Shown here: positions 41,795 to 50,451 of the stretch, piece after piece | Position numbering within the stretch: the stretch's first letter is position 1 | How the letters are laid out: each line of letters starts with the position of its first letter | Assembly: GCA_023436585.1 (NCBI GenBank) | Contig: JAEZIN010000017.1 | Location: forward strand, 1 to 53,332 | Origin: Bacillota bacterium | GTDB taxonomy: Bacteria > Bacillota > Clostridia > Christensenellales > Aristaeellaceae | Direction of reading: 5' to 3' | DNA: 53,332 nt | Translations under genes and position numbers: made by a program | Notes under the pieces: generated by a model | Told to the model about the DNA's origin: nothing | Databases searched by the model: none | What the model saw: the letters and a program-made list of their open reading frames with translations, nothing else

Positions 41795-43870
41795 ATGTCC
41801 GGTATTCCCTTTTTCAAACGGATAGGCTTCAAACTGGCGCTTTTCTCCGCATGCGGCATACTGGCTGTCGGTGTGTTCTCCGTTGCCTATATGTCTATAA
41901 GCAACAAAGACATCATTGACCAGATCAATTCGGAACGCAGCAAAATGGCGTTGAACACCATGGACTCCTTGATCGGCGACTGCAGGGCAGATTCGGAAAA
42001 AGCTGCCGTCACCCTGGCGGGGGACCCGGCCGTTCTTCAGGCAATGGAAACGGGCGATGCGGCCGCCGCACGTAAAGCGGCCAATCAGGCCATCGAGCGC
42101 ATGCGGCTGGATGTGGATTTTGTTACAATGACCAACAGCCAGGGGGTTGTTTTGGCACGCACCCACAGCGACAAGACCGGCGATTCCGTCATAAACCAAA
42201 ACAACGTGGAATCTGCGCTCCGGGGAGAGGTAACGACCCATACGGACCTGGGCAGCGAGATCAAGCTCAGCATCCGTACAGGTGCTCCCGTCAAAAACGC
42301 CCAGGGTCAAATTATCGGCGTTGTATCCACCGGCCTGTCCCTGGTGGACCCCGCATTTGTGGACAAGCTCAAAAGCATGACGGGCAATGAGTTCACCGTG
42401 TTCTTGGGGGATGAACGTGTGAACACCACCATCATGAAGGACGGCCAGCGGGTCGTTGGCACAAAGCTGGATCCCAGGATCGCCGGGATCGTTCTTACGA
42501 ACCGCGCTGAATATCTTGGCCAGGCGGATATTCTGGGTTCGCCCTATGCCACAGCGTATAAGCCGATCCTGGATACGGACGGAAACGCCATCGGTGTTTA
42601 TTTTTCCGGTGTGCCCATCAAGTATATCAATACTTTAAGGCAAAACAGCGTCATCAGTTCAATCCTGATTGAGCTTGGCCTGGTGGCCGCGGTGATTGCC
42701 GCCCTTTTATGGTTTCTGCAAAGGACCATTGCAAGGCCCCTTTCCGAAATGTCCGGCATCGCCGGTGAAATGGCCCGGGGCAGCCTGAATCTGTCCGTAC
42801 ACCACAAATCCAAAGATGAGCTGGGCCTTTTGGCTGCATCCCTGCAGACCATGGTCACCGCGCTGACGGGCTATATCCGGGATATATCGGAAAAGCTCAC
42901 CCAAATGTCCGGCGGCGATATGCGTATCCGGGTGGATATGAATTACGCCGGCGATTTTGCCGCCATCAAGCAGGCGATGGAGAAGATCTCCTCCAGCCTT
43001 AACCAGACATTGCTGACCATTCATACCGCCGCCGAACAGGTTTCCACCGGTTCTGCCCAGGTGGCCGGCGGGGCACAGGCATTGGCGGCGGGCTCCACGG
43101 AGCAGGCGGCTTCTGTGGAGCAGCTCAGCGCATCCGTCGCAAAGGTTGCGGAGCAGGCGGAAAGCAACCTTGCCCATGTGAAGGATGCCACGCAGTATGT
43201 GCAGCAGGCCGGCACCAATGTCCGGGACGGCAGCGAGCATATGACGCGACTTACGCAGGCTATGGCGAATATCGGCTCCGCCTCCGGCCAGATTGCCAGT
43301 ATCACTAAGGTGATCGAGGACATCGCTTTCCAGACCAACATCCTGGCCCTGAACGCGGCCATTGAAGCCGCGCGTGCCGGCAGCGCCGGCAAGGGCTTTG
43401 CGGTGGTGGCGGACGAGGTGCGCAACCTGGCGGCAAAGTCGGCGGAAGCGGCCAAGCAGACCGCGGAGCTGATCCGGCGTTCCGTTGATACGGTGGCCGA
43501 GGGCACGCAAATTACGGCGCAGACAGCGCGGATTCTTCAAAGCGTGGAGGAGAACGCCGGCCTGGTCAATGAAAGCATCGTAAGGATCAGCGAAGCCTCC
43601 GCCCAGCAAGCCGCGGCCATCGAGCAGATCAAGCAGGGGCTAAACCAGGTATCCTCCGTGGTGCAGACCAATGCCGCCACCGCGGAAGAAAACTCCGCCA
43701 CCAGTGAGGAAATGTCCGCCCAGGCCGCCGCCCTGAAGGAAGAAATCGGGAAGTTCAGGCTGGACGCGGGCTACGAAACCGACAGCTTTTCGCCCATCTC
43801 CCTGCTCAAGGAACCTGTCAAAGTTAACAAAGCAGCCTCAAAAGCGGGCGCTGCTTTGGGGAAGTATTGA
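41795..43870 (+). CDS. Methyl-accepting chemotaxis protein with Cache_3/Cache_2-type sensor (fifth of five)
   Basis: A 691-residue receptor. TM1 is about residues 12-34, a Cache sensor about 38-285, TM2 about 288-308, HAMP about 309-362 and the signalling hairpin about 420-665. The sensor contains DFVTMTNSQGVVLARTHSDK and IRTGAPVKNAQGQIIGVVST, the pattern of the Cache_3-Cache_2 fusion class. The ligand is unknown. The tail reads SPISLLKEPVKV and ends AALGKY. The start at 41795 has GGGAGGG six bases upstream; an ATG at 41780 is less likely. cheV follows nine bases after the stop codon, so the receptor and CheV are probably made together. Confidence 0.93.
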   Translation: MSGIPFFKRIGFKLALFSACGILAVGVFSVAYMSISNKDIIDQINSERSKMALNTMDSLIGDCRADSEKAAVTLAGDPAVLQAMETGDAAAARKAANQAIERMRLDVDFVTMTNSQGVVLARTHSDKTGDSVINQNNVESALRGEVTTHTDLGSEIKLSIRTGAPVKNAQGQIIGVVSTGLSLVDPAFVDKLKSMTGNEFTVFLGDERVNTTIMKDGQRVVGTKLDPRIAGIVLTNRAEYLGQADILGSPYATAYKPILDTDGNAIGVYFSGVPIKYINTLRQNSVISSILIELGLVAAVIAALLWFLQRTIARPLSEMSGIAGEMARGSLNLSVHHKSKDELGLLAASLQTMVTALTGYIRDISEKLTQMSGGDMRIRVDMNYAGDFAAIKQAMEKISSSLNQTLLTIHTAAEQVSTGSAQVAGGAQALAAGSTEQAASVEQLSASVAKVAEQAESNLAHVKDATQYVQQAGTNVRDGSEHMTRLTQAMANIGSASGQIASITKVIEDIAFQTNILALNAAIEAARAGSAGKGFAVVADEVRNLAAKSAEAAKQTAELIRRSVDTVAEGTQITAQTARILQSVEENAGLVNESIVRISEASAQQAAAIEQIKQGLNQVSSVVQTNAATAEENSATSEEMSAQAAALKEEIGKFRLDAGYETDSFSPISLLKEPVKVNKAASKAGAALGKY

Positions 43871-43879
43871 GGTGTTTTC

Positions 43880-44794
43880 ATGAATCCTACGGAAAGCAAA
43901 ATCCTGCTGGAGATTGGTACCAATGAACTGGGCTTGCTGGAATTCCGCGTAGGCGGCAACAGCTACGGCATCAATGTAGCCAAGGTGCGCGAGCTTTTGC
44001 AGTGCCGGCCGGTCCAGCCCATGCCCCACGCCCAGCCGTGTGTGGAGGGCGTTATCTGCCCCCGCAACGAGCTGCTGACAGTCATCAACCTGGCGGAGTA
44101 TCTGCATCATCCGGCTTCCGACCGGCCGGAGCAGGATATATTTATCATCACCGCTTTCAATCAGACAGATATCGCTTTCCATGTGCAGCAAGTGGTGGGC
44201 ATCCACTGGATTTCCTGGGAAGCCATCGAAAAGCCCAATTCCGCCATCTTTGGCGACAACGAAGGCGTCGTGACAGGCATCGCCAAGCTGAAGGATAATT
44301 TAATCTCCATCCTGGACTTTGAAAAGATCATGGTGGATATCAATCCCGGCGCCAGCGTAGCGGCGGACGCCACGCTCATACGCACGCCGGATAAGCAGGA
44401 TTCCGCGCACAATATCCTTGTGGTGGAAGATTCCATGATGCTGCGCAAGATGATACAGGATGCCCTTCAAAAGGCCGGCTACATGAACATCATCATGAAG
44501 GAAAACGGCCAGGATGCCTGGGAATACCTTCAGGGGCTCAAGCCTGATAACGGCCCGGTGGAGCGGCAGATCAGCTGCGTGATCACCGACATCGAAATGC
44601 CTCAAATGGACGGCCACCATCTCACCAAACGTATCAAGGAAAGCAAGACGCTGTCCAAGATACCGGTCGTTATTTTCTCATCCCTAATATCGGATGAAAT
44701 GATTTTGAAGGGCAAGGAGGTCGGCGCGGACGACCAGCTGTCCAAGCCCCAGATACATTTGCTTGTGGACAGGCTAAGGGAATTCATCAAGTAA
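43880..44794 (+). CDS. cheV: Chemotaxis coupling protein CheV (CheW-receiver fusion)
   Basis: A 304-residue adaptor: a CheW domain (about 15-155) fused to a receiver domain (about 176-303). The receiver has the acidic residues in VVEDS, phospho-acceptor D237 in ITDIEMPQMDG, and a lysine in LSKPQI. CheV couples receptors to CheA like CheW and, when phosphorylated, helps adaptation. It is the last gene of the receptor row and is followed by a strong terminator, so it closes the chemosensory island. Both domains appear intact. Confidence 0.95.
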   Translation: MNPTESKILLEIGTNELGLLEFRVGGNSYGINVAKVRELLQCRPVQPMPHAQPCVEGVICPRNELLTVINLAEYLHHPASDRPEQDIFIITAFNQTDIAFHVQQVVGIHWISWEAIEKPNSAIFGDNEGVVTGIAKLKDNLISILDFEKIMVDINPGASVAADATLIRTPDKQDSAHNILVVEDSMMLRKMIQDALQKAGYMNIIMKENGQDAWEYLQGLKPDNGPVERQISCVITDIEMPQMDGHHLTKRIKESKTLSKIPVVIFSSLISDEMILKGKEVGADDQLSKPQIHLLVDRLREFIK

Positions 44795-44809
44795 AACCGC
44801 AAATCAGCA

Positions 44810-44854
44810 AACAGGCTGCTTTCCCGTATTACACGCGGGAATGCAGCCTGTTTT
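44810..44854 (+). terminator. Rho-independent terminator at the end of the chemosensory island
   Basis: AACAGGCTGC (44810-44819) pairs with GCAGCCTGTT (44843-44852), and TTCCCG (44821-44826) pairs with CGGGAA (44836-44841) inside it, with a short T-run. It lies 16 bases past cheV and before the oppositely oriented hydrolase gene. Confidence 0.85.
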
Positions 44855-44900
44855 CTATGCCGTTGTGCGCCAATCAAATGCATTGGAGCCCTAAACGGCG

Positions 44901-45866
44901 TCACGGAAAATTGGTGGACAAGAACGAAAGAATAGCATTGCTGAACTCCGTATCCTCCTCAGGATGCTCGAAATACCGTTCGTAGCATATAAAATGCTCG
45001 TCGCCCTCCCGGATAAAGGTGGTTACATTCAAATTCTGCTCTTTTGCCTTGCTGAACAGTTTTTCAAACTCCCTGTAGGGCACCTGCGTGTCCCCGGTGG
45101 AATGCATCATCAGGATGGGGCGGTCATTAAGCTTTGCGATGCCGTTCAGAGGGGAGTATTTCAGCGCGTCAAAGCCAAAGTGGAAGCCCAGGTACATGTT
45201 AATGAAGGGCATATCCATCACGCCTATAAACTGCGGGATTCCCGTCATAGACATGTTGTCTATAAACAGGTCCGACCACGTGGAGAAGGCGGATGCGGTG
45301 ATGACGCCATCCACCTGCGGTAATTCGCCCGCGGCAATGAGTACAGTACCGCCGCCCATGGAGGTGCCCATGGTCACAATCGGCAGATCCTTCATGGCAA
45401 CATCGGCGGTAAGATAGTCCACGCCGGCCTTCACATCCCGCCATTCTGTCATGCCAAAGCCGATTTCCTTGCCCTCGCTTTGGCTGCGGGCACGCATCTC
45501 GATCAAAAGCGAATCCCAGCCATTGCCGGCCAGCATTCCGGCATAACCGAAGAAGGCCGTCACAGACGGGTTTTGTATCCCGGATAGTATGATCACCGTA
45601 CCCTTGGGGTCATTTGCGCGCGTGCGCCACGCGGCCAGCTTCAGCCTGTCGCCGGTTTCAAGGGTGACGCGCTCTGCACTGATCCCGTAATCGGCTGCAT
45701 CATGCTGCTTTTGTTCATATCGTTGTCCCAGGAACATGGGCATGATGGCATACGGGATGGCCACAAGTGTGGCAAGGATCAGGAAAACAAGGGCAGCGGC
45801 AATGATGCATGCCACTTTCTTCGCTTTAGGCCTCTTTGTTGCCTTCGCTGTTGTGTTTTCAACCAT
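44901..45866 (-). CDS. Membrane-anchored alpha/beta hydrolase
   Basis: A 321-residue protein with a basic start, one transmembrane helix (about 18-44) and an alpha/beta-hydrolase domain outside (about 65-318). The nucleophile is the Ser of GTSMGGG, the acid is probably the Asp in HSTGDTQVP, and the base is His in GDEHFI. The strand VIILSGIQNPS carries the oxyanion region. The layout resembles BAAT/YqkD-like serine hydrolases. The substrate (ester, peptide or lipid) is unknown. It is a single gene on - that converges with cheV and diverges from the CotH gene, with a promoter candidate at 45902-45930. Confidence 0.85.
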   Translation of the reverse strand: MVENTTAKATKRPKAKKVACIIAAALVFLILATLVAIPYAIMPMFLGQRYEQKQHDAADYGISAERVTLETGDRLKLAAWRTRANDPKGTVIILSGIQNPSVTAFFGYAGMLAGNGWDSLLIEMRARSQSEGKEIGFGMTEWRDVKAGVDYLTADVAMKDLPIVTMGTSMGGGTVLIAAGELPQVDGVITASAFSTWSDLFIDNMSMTGIPQFIGVMDMPFINMYLGFHFGFDALKYSPLNGIAKLNDRPILMMHSTGDTQVPYREFEKLFSKAKEQNLNVTTFIREGDEHFICYERYFEHPEEDTEFSNAILSFLSTNFP

Positions 45867-45901
45867 ATTGCTTCCTCACATCATTTATAGTACCATTGTA
45901 T

Positions 45902-45930
45902 ATTGTCTTATGGTTTCCCGGGATTGTCAA
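45902..45930 (-). promoter_or_regulatory. Putative promoter of the alpha/beta hydrolase gene
   Basis: On the - strand a perfect TTGACA is followed after 17 bases by GACAAT (four of six -10 matches), 36 bases before the start codon. Confidence 0.45.
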
Positions 45931-46062
45931 CCATTTGGCAAACAAAAGAGTAAGCAGGTATGTCATATAAACACTCGTAAAATGCGCAGGAACAAGGAAT
46001 GGAAAAAGGAGGGAGGGTGTTCCGCGTAGAATGCACATACAGAAAAATGGAAAGGGATGCCA

Positions 46063-48810
46063 ATGAAGAAGCTTTTTTATGTTGTATTGGCCGCGATTGC
46101 GCTTTTGTACTGCGCGCCGGCTTTTGCCCAGCTGGAGATCACCGAGGTGGCATCCCAGAATTTGACCTTGCGCCTGGATGAAAGCGGGCAGGCTCATGAT
46201 TATGTGGTGATCACCAATACCGGGGAGGAAGCCGCCCATATAGGCGGTTATTCGCTTACAAACGGGGAATCTGATGCGTATGTGTTTGACGATACAGCGC
46301 TTGGGCCAGGCGAAAGTGTGATCGTGTACTGCACGGGTCAAAAGCCCGGAGCGCCGTTCATGCTGTCCGCAAAGGGAGAGACGCTGTTTCTCTATGACGC
46401 GCAAGGGATTTGCTTGCAGGAACTGTCCGTACCCCCCATGGCATTCGACCAGCGGTATTCAGATAGCAGCATCCAAAATGGAATGGATGGACCGAAAAAT
46501 GCGCTGCACATCAGCGAACTGCTGGCGGTCAACACACTTCTGCCCGTAAACGGCGAAACGCCGGACTATATCGAATTATACAATCCTGGGGAAACGGCTA
46601 TAAACCTTATGGGGTACGGCTTAAGCGACAACCCGGACAAGCCCTTCAAATGGCGGTTCCCCGACACATATCTTCCAGCCGGAGGATATCTTGCCATTTA
46701 CCTCACCGAAACGGATGTGGGCTTTGGCCTTGACAGCGATGGTGAATGCGCGCTCCTGGCCGATCCAAGCGGCAAGGTCCTGGATTATGTGTCCTTCGGG
46801 CCGCAGCAAAACAATGTTTCCCTGGTGTATGAATCCGGTCAATGGCAGGAAACATGGGCGCCCACGCCGGGAAAGGAAAACACGGTCAAAGGCAAGGCTG
46901 CCTATGAGCAATCGGTCTTTGAGGAAAACCCGTCCGGCTTGTACATCAACGAAGTCGTTGCCTCCAACGGCACGTTTGATGCAAACGGAAATTCCTATGA
47001 CTATGTGGAATTGTACAACGCCTCGAAAAAAACCATCCGGCTATCGGACTATTTTCTTTCCGACGGCGCTCTGAACACAAAGAAGTGGGCTTTCCCCAAG
47101 GGTGCGGCAATCTCGGCAGGTGGGTATGCCGTGGTGTACATGGCCGGCAGGGAGCTAAAGAGCAGCAAGTCCAATACGTACTATGCCACGTTCAAAATCG
47201 AAAAGAACAATGGTACGCTGCTTTTGTGTTCCGGGGAGGAAACAGTCGACCATGTTTCCCTGGGCCGCCAATTAGGCAATATCGCCTATGGCCGCGTACC
47301 CGGGCAGGGGACCTTTACGTTCTTTGAACAGCAGACACCGAAGGCAAAAAATCCTGAGGAAGGCTTCCCTGTGCAAACGGGTGACGTATCCATATCTCCG
47401 GCGGGCGGGCTTTTCAGCGCACCTTTTGCGGTTACCCTTGGGGCGGAGCCAGGCGCGGTGATCCGTTATACATTGGATGGCTCCACGCCTTCGGAGCAGT
47501 CTCCCGTGTATGACCGGCCGCTTCGGGTTAATGCCAATACTGTGCTTCGGGCGCGGGCCTTTGCGGAAGGGAAGCTGTCCTCCAGGGCTTCTTCCGCCAG
47601 CTATCTTTTCGGTGTTCACGTGAGCGTTCCCGTGGTATCTCTGATCACAGACGAGAAGTACCTTACGGATAACAACACGGGTCTGCTGGTCCGGGGGAAC
47701 GGCAGCACGCCCAACTACTACCAGGATTGGGAATACCCCATGCACGTGCAGTGTTTTGATCATGGCCAAATGCTTATAAACCAGTTGGCTTCCTTTCGGA
47801 CCACCGGCGCGCTGGGGCTCACCCGCCCGCAAAAGACCATCTCTCTTTTTGCCAGGGGTTCGCTGGGGGAGGATCAATTTTACTTCAATCCCTTTCCCAA
47901 GAGGGATTACGATTCTTACAGCGCCTTGACGCTCAGGTCCGGCGGAACGGAATCCAGGGGCACGCGCTTCAAGGATGAGCTTCTGACCTCATTGGCGCAG
48001 GGCCTGAATGTTCTGTACCAGGATGCCGTGCCCGTAGTGGTGTACATCAACGGCCAGTATTGGGGGCACTTCAACCTTCGGGAAAGAATCAACCAGGATT
48101 CTATCGCCCAATGGGAGGGCATTACCGACAAGGAAATTATTGATGGCATCTCCATCCTTCGCAGCAGGGGCTCCGTCGTGCAGGGCAGCCGGGAGGAAAT
48201 GAACGAGCTGATACGCTTTTGCGTCAATAAGGATTTGAACGTACCCGAAAACCTGCAATATGTGCAGGACAGGCTGGATGTGATGAGCTATTTTGATCAT
48301 GCCATCCTGGAAATCATTGCCGGCAACACCGATATGCACAATGTGCGCTATTACAAGGTGCCGGGCGGAAAATGGAAGCTGGCGCTGTTTGATATGGACG
48401 GCTGCATGGATAGCTTAGGGCGTCACCCGCTGGATTTGTACCTTCGCAAGGCCAACGAGGAAATGGACAGGTTCTACCACGAGCCTTTCGCGGCGCTGAT
48501 GCGGGTGCCCGATATGCGTGAACTGTTCCTGCGCCGCTTTGGGGAAATACTCTATACAAAATTCCTTTACCGCGACCTGGAAGCAAAAATTGATGCCTGG
48601 GCGGCCATCATTGGCCCCCTGATGCCGGAGCATGAAAAGCGCTGGCCGGATACCAGCGTTTCGCGCTGGCAGATGTATGTGGACCTGTTAAAGCAGAACG
48701 CCAGGGAACGGCCTGACAAGATGGTGGAGCATATCACATCGGCCTTCCGACTTACCAAGGATGAGGTGCAGGAGTATTTCGGCGCGTTCCTCGCGGCCAA
48801 TAAGCCATAA
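46063..48810 (+). CDS. Secreted lamin-tail/CotH-kinase domain protein
   Basis: A 915-residue exported protein. Residues 1-22 are a signal peptide with cleavage after PAFA. Three lamin-tail-like domains follow (about 24-130, 146-265 and 288-405); the second and third carry PDYIELYNPGETAINL and YDYVELYNASKKTIRL. A chitobiase C-terminal-like domain is next (about 440-510, VIRYTLDGSTPS), then a CotH-kinase domain (about 520-830) with YWGHFNLRERINQDS and the catalytic-type LALFDMDGCMD. CotH kinases phosphorylate spore-coat proteins in Bacillus. Lamin-tail/CotH forms are common secreted proteins of Clostridia with unproven roles. The start at 46063 has AAAGGG six bases upstream; an ATG two codons earlier is possible. 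No anchor is visible at the C-terminus. Confidence 0.9.
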   Translation: MKKLFYVVLAAIALLYCAPAFAQLEITEVASQNLTLRLDESGQAHDYVVITNTGEEAAHIGGYSLTNGESDAYVFDDTALGPGESVIVYCTGQKPGAPFMLSAKGETLFLYDAQGICLQELSVPPMAFDQRYSDSSIQNGMDGPKNALHISELLAVNTLLPVNGETPDYIELYNPGETAINLMGYGLSDNPDKPFKWRFPDTYLPAGGYLAIYLTETDVGFGLDSDGECALLADPSGKVLDYVSFGPQQNNVSLVYESGQWQETWAPTPGKENTVKGKAAYEQSVFEENPSGLYINEVVASNGTFDANGNSYDYVELYNASKKTIRLSDYFLSDGALNTKKWAFPKGAAISAGGYAVVYMAGRELKSSKSNTYYATFKIEKNNGTLLLCSGEETVDHVSLGRQLGNIAYGRVPGQGTFTFFEQQTPKAKNPEEGFPVQTGDVSISPAGGLFSAPFAVTLGAEPGAVIRYTLDGSTPSEQSPVYDRPLRVNANTVLRARAFAEGKLSSRASSASYLFGVHVSVPVVSLITDEKYLTDNNTGLLVRGNGSTPNYYQDWEYPMHVQCFDHGQMLINQLASFRTTGALGLTRPQKTISLFARGSLGEDQFYFNPFPKRDYDSYSALTLRSGGTESRGTRFKDELLTSLAQGLNVLYQDAVPVVVYINGQYWGHFNLRERINQDSIAQWEGITDKEIIDGISILRSRGSVVQGSREEMNELIRFCVNKDLNVPENLQYVQDRLDVMSYFDHAILEIIAGNTDMHNVRYYKVPGGKWKLALFDMDGCMDSLGRHPLDLYLRKANEEMDRFYHEPFAALMRVPDMRELFLRRFGEILYTKFLYRDLEAKIDAWAAIIGPLMPEHEKRWPDTSVSRWQMYVDLLKQNARERPDKMVEHITSAFRLTKDEVQEYFGAFLAANKP

Positions 48811-48841
48811 AAAAACAGGCCGCGTGTTATGACGCGGCCTG
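48809..48841 (-). terminator. Terminator for tlp
   Basis: CAGGCCGCGT (48816-48825) pairs exactly with ACGCGGCCTG (48832-48841) around six bases. On the - strand it is followed by seven T residues. It overlaps the last two bases of the CotH gene on +, whose transcript may use the same stem. Confidence 0.85.
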
Positions 48842-48889
48842 ATGCGTTGCAGGTCAGGTTGTGCGTTGGTCATACTGCCATGGAGACCA

Positions 48890-49114
48890 TCAAGTCTTTT
48901 TTGTTTGGTGCTTGGCCTCGTCCTTAATCTCCTCGCGCATGTCGTCAAGCGCGTGGCTCCGGCGCACATTCTTGTCCTTTAACGCTTCCTTTGCTTTGGG
49001 GTCGGAGGTGCGGTCGATCAGGTCATCAGCCATATGGATGTTGCGAATGGTACTGTCTATATTCTTTTGAATATGGTCCACGTTGTCCCTGCGGTCGTCG
49101 GGATTGTGTTTCAT
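48890..49114 (-). CDS. tlp: Small acid-soluble spore protein Tlp
   Basis: A 74-residue, very hydrophilic protein with the Tlp signature: NPDDRRDNVDHIQKNID near the start, DPKAKEALKDKNVRR in the middle and DDMREEIKDEA near the end. Tlp is made in the forespore and stored in the spore core; its exact role is not known. The start at 49114 is chosen because AAGGAGG lies six bases upstream. The ATG at 49120 touches that site and would be too close. It is a single gene with a strong terminator, oriented against the CotH gene and away from deoB. The 160 bases before deoB show no other gene. Confidence 0.93.
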   Translation of the reverse strand: MKHNPDDRRDNVDHIQKNIDSTIRNIHMADDLIDRTSDPKAKEALKDKNVRRSHALDDMREEIKDEAKHQTKKT

Positions 49115-49275
49115 AATCATCCTCCTTGCGGTTGATACTGACGTTAGCTTTCCGCGGCTTGGCCTGCTTATGCATCCCGTGCCTGTTGGAAATTCCCTTG
49201 AAATTCCGCAAAAGCCTTTTCATACCCGTTTTTCGTGTGTAAAATACAGGTAGGACAATCCCGAAGGAGGACTTT

Positions 49276-50436
49276 ATGAAGCGAGTGATTTTGACCGTTC
49301 TGGACGGCGTGGGCGTGGGGTATCTGCCCGATGCCGCGTCGTATGGCGATGTGGACGCCAATACCCTGGGCCATGTGGTAGCTGCCGCAAGCCCGTCCCT
49401 CCCCAATATGGCGAAAATTGGCTTGGGCCATATCGACAGTGCGGGCTATCCCGCTTTTGAGGGAGCGAAAGGCGCCTATGGCAAAGCCATGGAGCGTTCA
49501 CCAGGCAAGGATACCACCACCGGCCATTGGGAGATGACGGGCGTCACCCTCAAGCAGCCCTTCCCCACGTATCCCAACGGCTTCCCCAAAGAGGTGATGG
49601 ACGCGTTTGAAAGCGCCATCGGTACAAAAACCCTGGGCAACAAGCCGGCTTCCGGCACGGAGATTCTGGTGGAGCTGGGGGAGGAGCATCTCAAAACGGG
49701 CTATCCTATTGTATATACCTCGGCGGACAGCGTATTTCAAATCGCCTGCCATGAAGATGTGTATCCGCCGCAAAAGCTGTATGAGATGTGCGAAACCGCA
49801 CGGCGTATCCTTACAGGATCGCATGCCGTGGGCCGCGTGATCGCCAGGCCCTTTGCGGGCGTGCCGGGGAATTTCACCCGCACACCCAGGCGGCGCGATT
49901 TTTCCATCGACCCCACCGGGGAAACGCTGCTGGATGCCGTGAAGGCAGCCGGCATGCAGGTGATGGGCGTGGGGAAGATAGAGGATATATTCAACCACCG
50001 CGGACTTACGAAAAGCAACCATGCCGCCGGGAACCCCGCCTGCATCGAGGCCATGCTGGACTTCATGCGCGAGGATTTTTCGGGCCTTCTGTTCACCAAC
50101 CTGGTGGATACCGACATGGTCTACGGTCACCGCAACGATCCGGTCGGCTATGCCCAGGCGCTTTCGTATTTTGACGCAAAGCTTAACGAAGTCTTTTCCC
50201 TCATGGGGCCGGAAGACCTGCTAATAATCACAGCCGATCACGGGGTGGACCCTACCATCCCCGGCACTGACCACACCAGGGAGCACGTGCCCATCCTGTG
50301 CTGGCACAAGGGCATGAAAAAGCTTGTGAACCTGGGCGTGCGGGAAACATACGCCGATATCGCCGCCACGGCGGCCGAGTACCTTCGCCTGCCCCAAAGA
50401 TTCGGCGCCAAATCCTTTTTAGGCGACATTTTCTGA
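49276..50436 (+). CDS. deoB: Phosphopentomutase DeoB
   Basis: A 386-residue cytoplasmic enzyme of the alkaline-phosphatase superfamily that interconverts (deoxy)ribose 1-phosphate and 5-phosphate. Metal-binding motifs are VLDGVGVGYLPD at the start, GKDTTTGHWEM with the phosphorylated Thr, and the C-terminal ITADHGVDPTIPGTDHTREH. The length is typical. The start follows GAAGGAGG. It is 15 bases before the purine nucleoside phosphorylase gene, and together they break down nucleosides to bases and sugar phosphates for central metabolism. Confidence 0.96.
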   Translation: MKRVILTVLDGVGVGYLPDAASYGDVDANTLGHVVAAASPSLPNMAKIGLGHIDSAGYPAFEGAKGAYGKAMERSPGKDTTTGHWEMTGVTLKQPFPTYPNGFPKEVMDAFESAIGTKTLGNKPASGTEILVELGEEHLKTGYPIVYTSADSVFQIACHEDVYPPQKLYEMCETARRILTGSHAVGRVIARPFAGVPGNFTRTPRRRDFSIDPTGETLLDAVKAAGMQVMGVGKIEDIFNHRGLTKSNHAAGNPACIEAMLDFMREDFSGLLFTNLVDTDMVYGHRNDPVGYAQALSYFDAKLNEVFSLMGPEDLLIITADHGVDPTIPGTDHTREHVPILCWHKGMKKLVNLGVRETYADIAATAAEYLRLPQRFGAKSFLGDIF

Positions 50437-50451
50437 TACGGAGGAACGGTT

